The position numbers and the translations under genes were made by a program. 64,000 nucleotides of DNA, from positions 50,796,684 to 50,860,683 of the forward strand of contig NC_087064.1 in assembly GCF_963678635.1 (NCBI RefSeq), in the 5' to 3' direction. Every line of letters starts with the position of its first letter. Positions within the stretch are counted from its first letter, which is position 1. The notes under the pieces are model-generated. The model saw only the letters and a list, made by a program, of their open reading frames with translations, was not told where the DNA came from and ran no database searches. This DNA is from Symsagittifera roscoffensis. Its lineage: Eukaryota > Xenacoelomorpha > Acoela > Convolutidae. Shown in pieces: positions 10,040 to 21,000 of this stretch.

Positions 10040-10180
10040 TCATACTCCCACTCCTGGCCTAACCCACCAGGAAGGACGTCCTGAGCATGCTCTATAGCCG
10101 GCCTAACCCACCGCGCTACATCACGCTTTGTGACCACACTCCTATTTTTAATAAGAGCTACTCAAGGGTGAGTAACTCTT
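10040..10180 (+). other. GC-richer, hairpin-prone island in the 3' UTR
   Basis: The segment contains GGCCTAACCCACC twice (near 10046 and 10101), the palindrome AGGACGTCCT near 10075 and an imperfect hairpin GAGCTACTC/GAGTAACTC at about 10155-10178. It contrasts with the A-rich surroundings. It could be an RNA element for export or packaging; that is inference only. Confidence 0.35.
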
Positions 10181-10337
10181 CAAAATAACTGAACTAAAAC
10201 AAAAAGCTTTTGTGAAAACAACTAACCAAAATCATAATTAAAAAACATTAAACTAATAAAAGTTTTATAAAATGTAAATTATATTATGCAATATATAGAT
10301 CAGCATACAACACCAAAGACGAACATCCAAAGACAAA

Positions 10338-10652
10338 ATGAACCCACTACACTCGAAAAAGAATGGCCAACCACAATCAATATGCCGCCCACAATCACAA
10401 CTCAAAGGATTTAGAGTACGACTTGACTTCGCAGAAAAGGACTTCATTGAACTAGAACAATGACCACCTCGATGTTCAAGTATACGTACAGATCCGAGTA
10501 ACCAGGCATCCCCTCCACGCACAATCTCCACGCCATTCCCAGACAAGGTCAAACACAAAGAAGTTCTCACCAATGAAACAGAAAAACCTGACATAGCCAA
10601 CCATTCTGAAATCAGATTTGAGTTTGTTGCGAAAACCCAGTCGTTGTCTTGA
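10338..10652 (+). other. Short plus-strand reading frame split by one TGA
   Basis: ATG at 10338 opens a 41-codon frame ending at TGA 10461-10463. The same frame then stays open for 62 more codons to TGA 10650-10652. Composition fits the element's coding strand. It may be a decayed small gene or chance. Confidence 0.2.
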
Positions 10653-10777
10653 AGAAGACACAACGATTGAATCTGGGACTTCTCTAATAAGAAAACCCAG
10701 AAGAAATAAGATGTTCGCCAAATACCAACGTCCATCATCCATCCTTTGAATTGCAGAAAGACTATTCTAAAAAACTC

Positions 10778-11252
10778 TGTAAAACCCGGATGGGTGGAAC
10801 CTGATCTAAACTACATTTTATGATTGGATAAATTAGATATTTTACCAATGTAAAGTATTTAATATTAACCAATCATGATCCATCTGACTAACAATCCACT
10901 TATTTGTAAGTTCTGAAATTACTTGTAATTTCAGCACCAGAGAGATTTGAATTTAACTTAGAAGTTAGTTGAACTCTCCCGAGTACTTCAGCAGCCGCAA
11001 TAAACCAGTATACCCTAGATCTATTGAGCCTAGCAGAGACTAGTTAAACAACCTGAGACTAGATAGTATAAGAGTAAGATTAGGATCGGTATTAGACTAA
11101 GAAGTTGCACGAATCTATCCGGCCGAAAATAAGATAGCGTGACGAGCAGACGGTGTACCCTATCCGAAATTACTCTATGAGTTATACACTTCGGTCCTAA
11201 CTCAGAATAAAGCGAGCGAGCAGTCTTGTTCTAATTTACTTAAAAGCTTACA
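10778..11252 (+). repeat. Putative 3' LTR of the env-bearing element
   Basis: It starts TGTAAAACCC and ends CTTACA, giving TG...CA ends. The second LTR element in this window also starts with TGTAAAA on its coding strand. The A/C skew stops at its left border, and an AATAAA lies near 11204. The partner LTR is outside the window, so both borders are provisional. Confidence 0.5.
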
Positions 11253-11947
11253 ATACCTGAATATAAAACGTTAAAAGTTAGTTTTACTTGAGTAACGTTA
11301 GTTTACTTTGAGTATTTTACCGCATTTTTGGAATCAAGCATTTTTGGAATCAAAAATTCAAAAAACACCAAAAAAGTTTTGAAATTTCTTTTTGATTTAT
11401 TTTTTCGTTTTTTTAATTTTTCTGCAAAAATTGTTTTTCCATTTGCTCATTTTACTATGACTGTCGGATATACCTAATCCGCAGGTTTTTCTTCAGCACG
11501 TTTTATCACACCACGCCGAAAAAAAAGCGACAATAATTTGAAAAAAAAAATTGTTGTTTTGTTTTAAGACAATGGTCGGAACATTCTGTGCTATTTATTT
11601 GCACAATAACCGGATTCCTTGTTTCTATCTGAATTAGCAATGCTCCATTTGATTACAGTATCAATTTCAGATGTGATTGTTGTGTTTCACATCTGTTGCG
11701 ATGGTAGTGTTGACATTTTGTGTTGTAATGTGCTATTGATTTCAATATCGTAACTGTACTGTAATAGTTTCGGTTCTTTCTCATTATAGACCTCCACCCA
11801 TATTATAGCTCCCCCATAATAGTAAATCACTGTGAAGAGGAGCTTTTTAAATGTTTATCAATCTGGGGGGCTATAATGGGAAAGACCCAAAGTATCGGCA
11901 CATCTGGTGAACAAAATGACGTTTGTTTCAATCTTGTTTGTGTTTAG
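11253..11947. other. AT-rich DNA before the first visible DPY19 exon
   Basis: No exon with coding similarity is visible here. The stretch contains one small inverted repeat at 11797-11880 and otherwise nothing I can support. It is presumably intron 1 of the DPY19 gene. Confidence 0.4.
11797..11880. repeat. Short inverted repeat, possible MITE remnant
   Basis: CCCATATTATAGCTCCCCCA at 11797-11816 is matched in reverse complement by TGGGGGGCTATAATGGG at 11864-11880, with one inserted base and one mismatch. The arms enclose about 47 bases. Confidence 0.4.
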
Positions 11948-12035
11948 ACATGTGTTGTACACGCTATTCGAGAATGCCAAGCATTTTTCTCATCTGTCTC
12001 AGTTGGAAAGAGAGATGATGTACAGGACTGAAATG
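11948..12035 (+). CDS. DPY19L: DPY19-like exon: luminal acidic loop
   Basis: It encodes [13 protein letters not shown] and [16 protein letters not shown]. The Glu-rich stretch belongs to the first luminal loop, where the family's catalytic acidic residue is thought to lie. The first base completes a codon begun in an unseen upstream exon. Confidence 0.9.
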
Positions 12036-15000
12036 GTTAGTACTCTAGGAACTTTTAATACTAGTCGGACGAGAATTGGTCAATCAAAGAATTGCTTAAA
12101 TTTTCTTCTTGGTCTTCAGAATGTTTCATGACTTAATAAACGCCTAAAGGTCAAATGACTTATTGAAATATAAGTTCCAGAGATATCTCGCTATTGATTC
12201 GGAAGAGTTGACGTGTTGCAGGGCTTGTATTACTCGTACTTCAAGTCAATGATAGAGGCACCCACTGTCGCAGAGGGCATTCGGTCGATGACTCACGACA
12301 ACCTCACAGAGTACCCCACAACAATCAACGCACTACAGAGATTCAACCTTTTGCCAGAGGTTATTTGATATTATTTTGTGATTATTTGACTTGCCATTAT
12401 TTTGTTTCTGGAGTGGTAGATAAGGGTGAAACTAATCTTCGTAAAATTGGGAATTACAATAATAATAACACTTGCGATTAGCAAGCGTTATCAAACTTGA
12501 GTAAAGACTTTTTTCCTGTTATCAACTTGTTTAACAGAATCACCTCTTGAATAACTTGTATATCGGAGCATAATAAATTCAAACTTTAATGCGTTCCCGG
12601 CCAGCTTAGCCTGGAGGTAACTAATATGTCTGGGGTGGCAAAAATCCTGGGTTCAAATCTGACGTCTTTAATGTTGCATTTAGTGTTTGTTTCACTCCTA
12701 CAATTTGTAATTTTTTCTTACCTTGACTTCGTATTTCCTTCTTTGTTTTTTTTAGTTTCGCTAAAAAATTCCTCGGCCCAATTTTTTTCGGCCGATTTTT
12801 CACCGCCTTAATGACCTAATTTTGGGTTGTTTCAAGGGAAACACTAGTTCTCTCCTCTCCGCACTTTTCAAGTTGGTTGTATGTTTACCAATCCGTTAGT
12901 TGAAATTTCTTGTTTTTTTATTATGGAAAATTTATTGGAAATTTATTTATCAGAAACTTTTGCTGATTTTCAAAAAGTGGTATCGATTGGAAGATTCCAA
13001 CTCCCTGTTTGCCTGTATACTCCCATTAGAGTATCTTTTTACTTGATCCCTCTGTCTACAGCCTTCGAAAAAGTCTGTAGGGTAATATTTGACTCATATT
13101 GTGGATTTTTTTCGCTTTCTGGAAACCGATCCCTCTCAAGTCTGAATTTTTGATTTCAATGGAAAGAATGGTTTTGAACAGCTCCCTGCATGAGCGGCTA
13201 GGCTCAATTTTTTTTACACATTAAGTTATGGTCCTCGGAATAGTCAAATTTCTGATTTTTGACCATTTTATGAATCGAAAACTAGCCTCTCAAATCTGAT
13301 ATTGTGGGTTCAATGGTGCTAACGGGTAGTAAAAAGCTCCACCTGCATTATCATTTGCGGCCACTCACAAATATTTTTACGCAAGAAGTCATCGCCCTCG
13401 GAAAAGTCTTTTTTTTTTAAATTTTTTATCGTTTTTTATTTAACTTTGAATTATTTCGATTACTACTCTGCCAGATCTTAGATTTTGGCCTTAGCTGAAA
13501 GTAAGCGTTGCGAGAAGCTCATTTGCTGATGCAATTTTTCCCGAATTATTCTGACACCCAATTTTATGGCCCTCGGAAAAGTCAAAGTTTTGAGTTTTGA
13601 CCGTTTTTTTTAAAGTTTCTGATTTTCTTGAGAGTTACTGTCGCAAATCTCAGATTTTGGGTTCAATCGAAGTTAGAGATAGAGCAAATATCTTCTGCAT
13701 CAGCGGCTACAACCTATTTTTCAAACAAAAAGCTATGACTCTCGGAAATGTCAAAATTTTGATTTGTTGACTGTTGGAACTATCCTGTCAAATCCGATGT
13801 CATAGGTTTAATCGAAACAACAGCTTGTTGAAAGCGTGCCTTTAAACTGGCTATGTCCAGTTTGTTTCAAAAAAAGTTATAGCCTTCAAAGAAGTCGAAG
13901 TTTTGAAAAAGTGACAGTTTTTTGGAAGCTCTTTGACTTTACGCGAAAAATACCGCGCCAATTTTCAGGTTGTGTTCAATCGAGAAGCCCGGTTTTGGGA
14001 ATCCTCTCTGCCTAAGCGGCTAAAAGCTGCTTTTGCAGAAAAAGTTTGTGGATTTTGGAAATATTTTTGATCGGTGCTTAGAACGTTTGACTGTTTTAAG
14101 ATTTGAATTTTCTAAAAATTTACGCAATCAAATCTGAGGTGCAAACTTCAATTGAGAGAACCGGTTGCGATAATGGGCGGCGACTCCCTAATTTTTTTAA
14201 GAGAAATTTTATCTTCTTGGGAAAATTGATTGTCAATTTTTTTTACTCCTCTCACTTATTTTAGTAGAGAAATAACTATGGTTTTGGGCAAAGTCCAATT
14301 TTTGATTTCACATTTTTGTACCGCATCAGTATAGGCATTTCATTCAATTTCAAACACGTATCTCCAGGTTTAGCTGGGTCCCTAGTTGTTTTTTTTATCA
14401 AGACATACAAAAATTTTGGTCAGAATTTAGACATACGAAGAGTTTGGTTTAAAAAAATTTCGGAATAATTTCAAGTTAATTAATTTCGCGAGATTTTCAA
14501 ATGCATAATTTATACACATTTTCATTTTATACGGTACAATTTGTTTTCTGCAAATTTTGTGTGGTTGACTTTAGTTTCTTCCATTCAAATTATGCTAAAT
14601 TTGTGTGAGTGACAAGGAACAATTTTTGGTTTTTGTGGTTCTGAAGCTCTTGCCGCTTTTTGCTTGTATTTGCTGAATTGCAGCTCAGGCTCAATTTAAA
14701 AACTTGGCACAAATTTGGGTCTAAGTTTTGATCTTTCATGTTTTAACAGTGTCATCGGCAAACAAATTTATTATTGAGTTAATCTGAGCTCAAATTTGCT
14801 TTTTAAGTGAAGAAAATATGGAACCTCGGACAGAACATTGTGCTACTGCTTTTGATTTTTTCCAAGATTCGAATGGTCGTTGCAGAAAATGCAGTTTGCT
14901 TTATTTCAGTTAAGTATGTCATTATCTATAAAGAAAGAAAAGAAAGAAAGAATTTATTTTCTCGATTGGTAAATACATTGACAAAATTAAAGTAATTTAT

Positions 15001-18000
15001 CATTTATATACAATCGAGAGGGACAGCAAACGAGACCATGCGGTCTACCAACAGCTGCCCTTTAGTATAACATCAATAGTAAACAGCATTATGGAAGAAA
15101 AATAAATTTGAAAAAAAAAGTGAAAGAAAAGAAAGAGAAATTGCGAACATAAAAAGGCCATATTTTCTGCATTTTAATGGTGTGCGCGTGTGATCTCTAG
15201 TGAATTATACCTATGACCTGTCTCTCAACCATGAATATCAAAACATTTTTTTTTTAATTTTCTAAAAATTTTCTAAGTTTTTTCTGAAAAAATTTTTAGT
15301 GAGAAAAAATTCAAAAAATCACAAAAATCGTTATATCTCCTGAACTAAAAGGCTCCAGAGCATCATTTTTTTCGTCAAGAATCGCAATATATAGTTGGTG
15401 GTCTTGCAGCATTTACCCAAGGTATTCGTAGTTAAACATTTTAAAAATTAAATACTAAAGATGTCAGCTCGTTGTTATTTAATAGGTATCCATTTTTGAA
15501 TTCATGATAATAACATTTAACTTTTTCAATGTTCGCATTTTCGATATCATTTAGAAGTAAACCCCTTGTTCTGAGAATATTATAAAGCCTAGATCCCCGA
15601 TACGCCAATGAGTGTTTTTCGAATAGTCTTTTCCTAAATGTTTCTTTTAGCATGTTTAGTTTTCCCCTACGGGTTTCGCGTAATGGATTTTCAAATTCAA
15701 ATAAATTATTCAAAAAACTTTTGCTATGAAGTTTATTAATCGATCGCAGCACGAATTTCAGTAATTCATAGACATGGAGCTCATGGACTGTTAGTATTTG
15801 ATGTTTAATGAAAATGTCTTCGGAGTGGTCCCTACGATTTCTGAAAAATATTAATTTTAGAATCTTTTTCTGAAGCATAAAAATCGGCAGCAAAAATGAG
15901 TAGCTGCAACAACCGTAGACCAGAAAACCATATTGGATTGTTGTTGTGATGTTACTACGATAGTACTCTAAGAGCTGATGCCTAGGTGCGTAATAGCGTA
16001 GCTTGGAAATAATGCCCGATTGCTTGGCTAATCGCATTTTTAAATTGTCTATATGCGAAACGAACGATAATTTGGAGTCAATGTATACACCCAGATATTT
16101 AATCACGGGTTCTTTCTTAATGTTACAGTTATTTAATTGAAAGATCATTGAGTTGGAAGTCTTATTTGCATTAAGCCAGTAGTTCAGTTTGATAATGTCC
16201 TCTTCAACCCGAAGATTTATTTGACCAATTGCTGTGACATTTGTATCATCGGCAAAAAGGACAATTTCTGTTGAATTGCATGCATGAGTTTGGTCATTAA
16301 TATATATAAGAAATAGTAACGGACCTAAAATAGATCCTTGAGGGACACCACATTTATTAGTCAACCATTTTGAAGAAATTCCCTTAACTTCTACACGTTG
16401 AATTCTTTCATTTAGATATGATCTAAACCATTTATGCGCATTTCCTCTGATACCGTATGATTCAAGTTTTTGTAACAGAATATTATGTTCTATTGTGTCG
16501 AAGGCTTTTTTCAGATCAAAAAAGAAACTAATTATGCTTTTATTGCCATGGGAACGCATTTTTTCAGTAAAATCAACTAGTGCAACGACAGTACTGTGTT
16601 TTGAAATAAAACCAAACTGCCTACAATAAATTAGTGAGAATTTTTCTAGATAATTATAAATTCTTGTGTACATGGCTCTCTCAAAGATTTTACTCCACAC
16701 TATTAGGAGAGATATTGGTCTGTAATTGTTTTCTACAACTCTTGATCCACTTTTATGCATAGGGATAACTTTCGCTCTTTTTAATCTATCTGGAAAAATG
16801 CCCTGTATAAAGGAGATGTTAATTAAAGAAGCTAAATAAGGAATGGTTGCTGGTGCCGGTATTTTAACTAATTTGTTGTTTATATTGTCGTCTCCCGATG
16901 AAGATTTATTATCAAGATTGTCGATGATTTTTTTCACTTCACATTCTGTAACAGGATATAGAAAAACCGACTGCTCAGCCTGATTAAGAGATGGCAATGG
17001 TAAGTAATCTAAATTTTTCTTAAGCTCTGTGCCTATAGCTGAGAAGAAATTATTAAATCTCTCAGCAATATCAAATGTTGACGGAGCTTCCTTGTGCTGC
17101 AGACAGGATTCAAGCACTGGAACACTTGCATCTTTAGTATTTTTTCCACTTAAATCATTGAGTAGTTTATATGTTTGTCTTGAGTCTCCTATACATGCTG
17201 TAAATTTCTTATTATAGTATTTTCTTTTCGCCGATTTAATTTCTTTTTCTAACTTAGATCTTAAGTTTTTAAAATTTTCTAATAATATCTGATTTATTGG
17301 ATTACTTTTCCATAAACGGTGGGCTCTATTTCTTTTGGTGCGTAAATTTTTTAACATATTGTTGAACCACTTTGGTTTTTGGAACTCAGGTTTTCTGTTT
17401 ATTCTCATGGGTGCAAAGTAAGTTGTAATCTTGTTGAAAGCCGCAGAAAAACTGTTAAAGGATTCCGATGGATTAGTAGAATGACATATTTGTATATTAT
17501 CACTTAGCTCAGTATGTAAAGCGTTTATATACATATCTGATTTATGCTTGCTTTTAATAAATTGTAGGTCACGAAATAAACGATTTTCTCGATTTATTAA
17601 ATATGGAAGAGTCCATTGCAAGAGGATAAGGAAATGATCCGAGAAGTTTTGGTATTCGAGGACTTGGTGGTCTGTTTCGGTTAAATTTTGATAAAAGAAA
17701 TGATCTAGACATGTATTTGTTGTATCAGTAACTCTTGTTCGTTTGGTATCGCCAAGTTCAAACCATTTCGAAAAAATGCAATTCAGGTAGTTGTTAGATA
17801 GTTGATTAACTTTTGAAATGTCAATATTAAAATCGCCATAGATAACAAAGGGAATCGAGGGTGAGGAGTTATCTTCCAAAAATTATTCAAGTTGATCAAT
17901 AAATGTTAATTTGTTTATTCTAGGAGGGTTGTATAATACGGCTATTTTAAACTGGTAGTTACTTTTTTCAATTGACACAAGGGTGCATTCATCGATGCTC

Positions 18001-21000
18001 GTGGTAGTTTGTTTTAGGAGCTTGAAATCTTCACGTATTTGTATCATTACACCACCTCCACGGCTTTTTCTGTTACATGTTACAAACTTATTATAGCCAT
18101 CAATGAGATAGCATTTACTGTCATCGTTTTCTGTTAGCCATGTTTCTGATAGACATAAAATAGAAGGAGGAGACTCAAAACTGTATACTAGTGCTTCCAA
18201 TTCACTTAGATGACCTTTCAAAGAGCGAACGTTTATATGTAGCACTGAAATTTTAGGTTCCGGAGGGAGACTCCGATTGATAGAAAACACCAGTAAAGCA
18301 ACTCATAACATCATTGACTGAATATTTAAGCAAATCCCCGCCTTCGTAGAGCCCGGTTATTTTCTTTATGTAATTGTCATTTTTCATCTGATAGAAAAGA
18401 GTTCCCTCTCTTGACCAAGCCGAAGCAATACGGTTGTCTCCTTTCATCAGTTTAAGAAAGTTGAGTCTCGCCTTAGTGAGGTCCTCGAATATCTTTATAT
18501 CTTTCGTGCTTTCTTTCTCGTTTAATTGACGCTTCTTTTTTTAGAATTTCAACCTTGGCAACTCGCCAACAAAAACGAACAATGATGGGTTTGGATTTTC
18601 CCCCGACCTGGCAGACGATGCGCGATCGATATATCATGTTGGGTGATATTTGCACCGATGCTTTTGGCAATGTTCACTACTTTATTGGCAGTATCAGCAT
18701 TAGATTCGTGGTTTCCTTCTTCGCTGGCTACACCGATAATTCGCAGGTTTTCCCTTCTGGTGTAACTCTCTACTAACTCGGTTTCACAAAGACTTTTCAG
18801 GTTCCACCGTCCTTCTTGTAAACATAATTGGCTTTTGACTTCTGTGAAAACTTGTTTCTTCGTATCACTCGTAGCGTCATCCATCATGGCCTTCATCACT
18901 TCTTTCATCTCCTGTTTTAGTTTGGCAAACTTAGTTGGAATGATATCGTTAATCGATGCTCTGATGGTTGTCTCGATTAATTGCAATAAGTTGGTGTCAG
19001 CTGGGTTTTGTTGTTCGATGGGACTTAGAACCCCGCAACCTCGTTTGTTGCAAGCCTTTGGAATGGGTGTCTGTCCTTGGAATTTGAGCATAGGGATATT
19101 TTCCGTGGCGTCTACTTCTAATTGGACTTCAGCTGGAGTGTTCGGAATTTGGGGCGTAGTTTGATTGATCATCGGTCCCGCTGTTTGATTGAACATGAGT
19201 CATGATCATTTACAGCTTCTGAAACTATTTAATAAGTTTATCACAACAACTAGGTAAGCAAGGATGTTGCAACCGGGTACTTGGCTTTTTTTCTGTATCA
19301 ACGGCAATCATTATCAACTGTTCAATCTCAACTGATGATTTTATAACTTGTTCATCGCATTGGTTGGATATGTTGTATACTAGAGTTCTCGCGAAATAAT
19401 TTTTTCCGTGTAAAAAATATTCGGTTGGTTTTTGGCGCTGGAGGTCGGCCGGCCTTAATTTTGTACGCTGATTTTTTTATGTTTTTTAAAATTAATTCGT
19501 TGATATTATTTGAAAATGATTGAACCCTTAAAATAAATTTCGAACTATTTGAAAGTAACTACACAGGCCTTCCTCAATTAAATTGAAAAAGTTACACCTG
19601 AAAAAAGTTTCTTGAACAACTCTAGTAGAAACCTTATTTTAAACTTTGGTTGGGCAACCGGCTGTTCTGTTTGGTGCAGCTAATTGATTTTGTGAGTGGT
19701 TGCCTAGTTTTTTGTTTACTTTTCTGGTATCCGGTTTTTCGTCTACAGCTGATTGTTTTTTGTTTTCATTGCTTTCTAGCTTAAATTGTTTGGTAAGGTA
19801 GCCGGTTTATTTGATGTGCCTGGTATTAAGCAAGCATTAAGTGCTATCAAATCCAAAAAAGTAGTACTGAAATTGGTGTAGACTTCGTGAAGAAACGCAA
19901 TAGCTATCTTCGAATAACTAACTCAGAATTAGTTCAATCAAACAGCTTTTTACAGTTTACTGTTTGTACTAATTTTATTTTTGTCCTTATCCTTTTTTCC
20001 CAATCTATATGTGTTTTTGCTCTCTTATAGTCAAGCGGTTTCTCATCTCCGTTTGTTTTCGCTATGTTTTTTGTTCGCACCCTCTAAAGGATACAAAATT
20101 CGTGGAGTAGAGAAAGAGTGCGATAAAAAAAACACACAGAGAAAAGAGAAAAGATACGGAGATGTGAAATCGCTTGCCTTTAAGAGAGAAAAAACAGATA
20201 TAGGTTGGAAAAAAGGATATGGACAAAAATTAAAACAGTACAAGCTGTAAAAAGCTGTTTGATTGAATTAATTTTGGGTTAGTTATTCGTTTTCTTTTTT
20301 GTGTGTCAGATTATTGAGCTTTTTGATGTCACTTTGATATTTGATATAAACAAAACTTCCCTCCCGTCTTTAGACTTGTACAGAACGCTTCTATTACAGT
20401 TCCTTTTTGATGTTATACATGCTGTACTGTCATCCTCTCCCTTCAAGTTGCTTCCTCAGGTGGTAGAAGTTTGTCTATTTACGTTTGACGTCCATGTAAT
20501 GGGTTTTTTCATTGCAATTTTTCCTTCTGCCGTACACTGTTTCTAGCTTATAATCTGCAGATTAATAAGGATTCCATTCTTGTGATTGAAATATGTGAAT
20601 TTAATTATCACTGCAGGCATCAACCCATATGAAAGATGCCCGCCGCTTCGTAAAATATGGAATGATTTTAAATTGCCAATATCAAAACACGCAATTGTCA
20701 AAAGTAAAGCAAGATGAACAATCTGGCACTTGGAAAAATAAGCCAGCTTTTAAAATTAACTCGCTACCAGATTCATCATTGTGGTCTTTCCCAGTATAGT
20801 CCCAACGAATTTTGTGACAAAAAATTATGGCCCCCAGTCCAACTCTGTTGTTTTATCATTATGGTTGCTATAATTCGCCAGGGGTTAAAAGGGCAAAGAC
20901 CCTATTTTTTGTAACTGGACTTCACAAATGTTGTGCAATATCGAACAAGTTTTTCAGTTAGTTCTGATTTTATTTCTTGTTGATACTGCTTCCAGATTCT

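Larger units (their letters stand above)
9120..10777 (+). other. Long 3' untranslated region of the LTR element
   Basis: It lies between the last long ORF and the putative LTR and keeps the A/C-rich skew. It contains a well-formed small intron (9211-9281), a duplicated C-rich motif, a GC-richer structured island (10040-10180) and a short interrupted reading frame (10338-10652). I found no convincing polypurine tract just before the LTR. Confidence 0.6.
1..11252 (+). mobile_element. Env-bearing Ty3/gypsy-type LTR retrotransposon, 5' part outside window
   Basis: The order is the end of pol (RNase H, integrase), small hydrophobic frames, a Pro/Ser-rich ORF, an envelope-like ORF, an unknown 573-codon ORF, a long 3' UTR and a putative 3' LTR. 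The plus strand is rich in A and C and poor in G from base 1 to about 10770. The skew ends where the putative LTR starts, which helps set the border. The long ORFs at 3-2642, 4783-7401 and 7398-9119 have no internal stop, so the copy may be fairly young. The 5' LTR, gag and reverse transcriptase lie left of the window, so a target duplication cannot be tested. Family assignment rests on the RNase H and integrase motifs. Confidence 0.85.
14925..19210 (-). mobile_element. Non-LTR retrotransposon (CR1/jockey-like), antisense in a DPY19 intron
   Basis: On the minus strand it carries ORF1 (19196 to 18253), ORF2 with endonuclease and reverse transcriptase (18290 to 15441) and a 3' UTR. The 3' end shows AATAAA followed by a TTCT-type microsatellite tail at about 14925-14960, as in CR1/L2-type LINEs that end in short repeats instead of poly(A). 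The 5' border near 19210 is set by the ORF1 start only. One frameshift in ORF1 and one stop in ORF2 show that this copy is dead but not old. Confidence 0.85.

Noticed and set aside
10265..10738. 157-codon minus-strand frame in the retroelement 3' UTR
   Set aside because: It is antisense to A/C-skewed element sequence, has no recognisable domain, and overlaps a plus-strand frame of element-like composition.
18555..19164. Plus-strand frames of 73 and 109 codons over LINE ORF1
   Set aside because: They are antisense shadows of ORF1; the minus strand has the family motifs.
19981..20250. 89-codon plus and 66-codon minus frames
   Set aside because: Both arise from the mirror symmetry of the foldback MITE.
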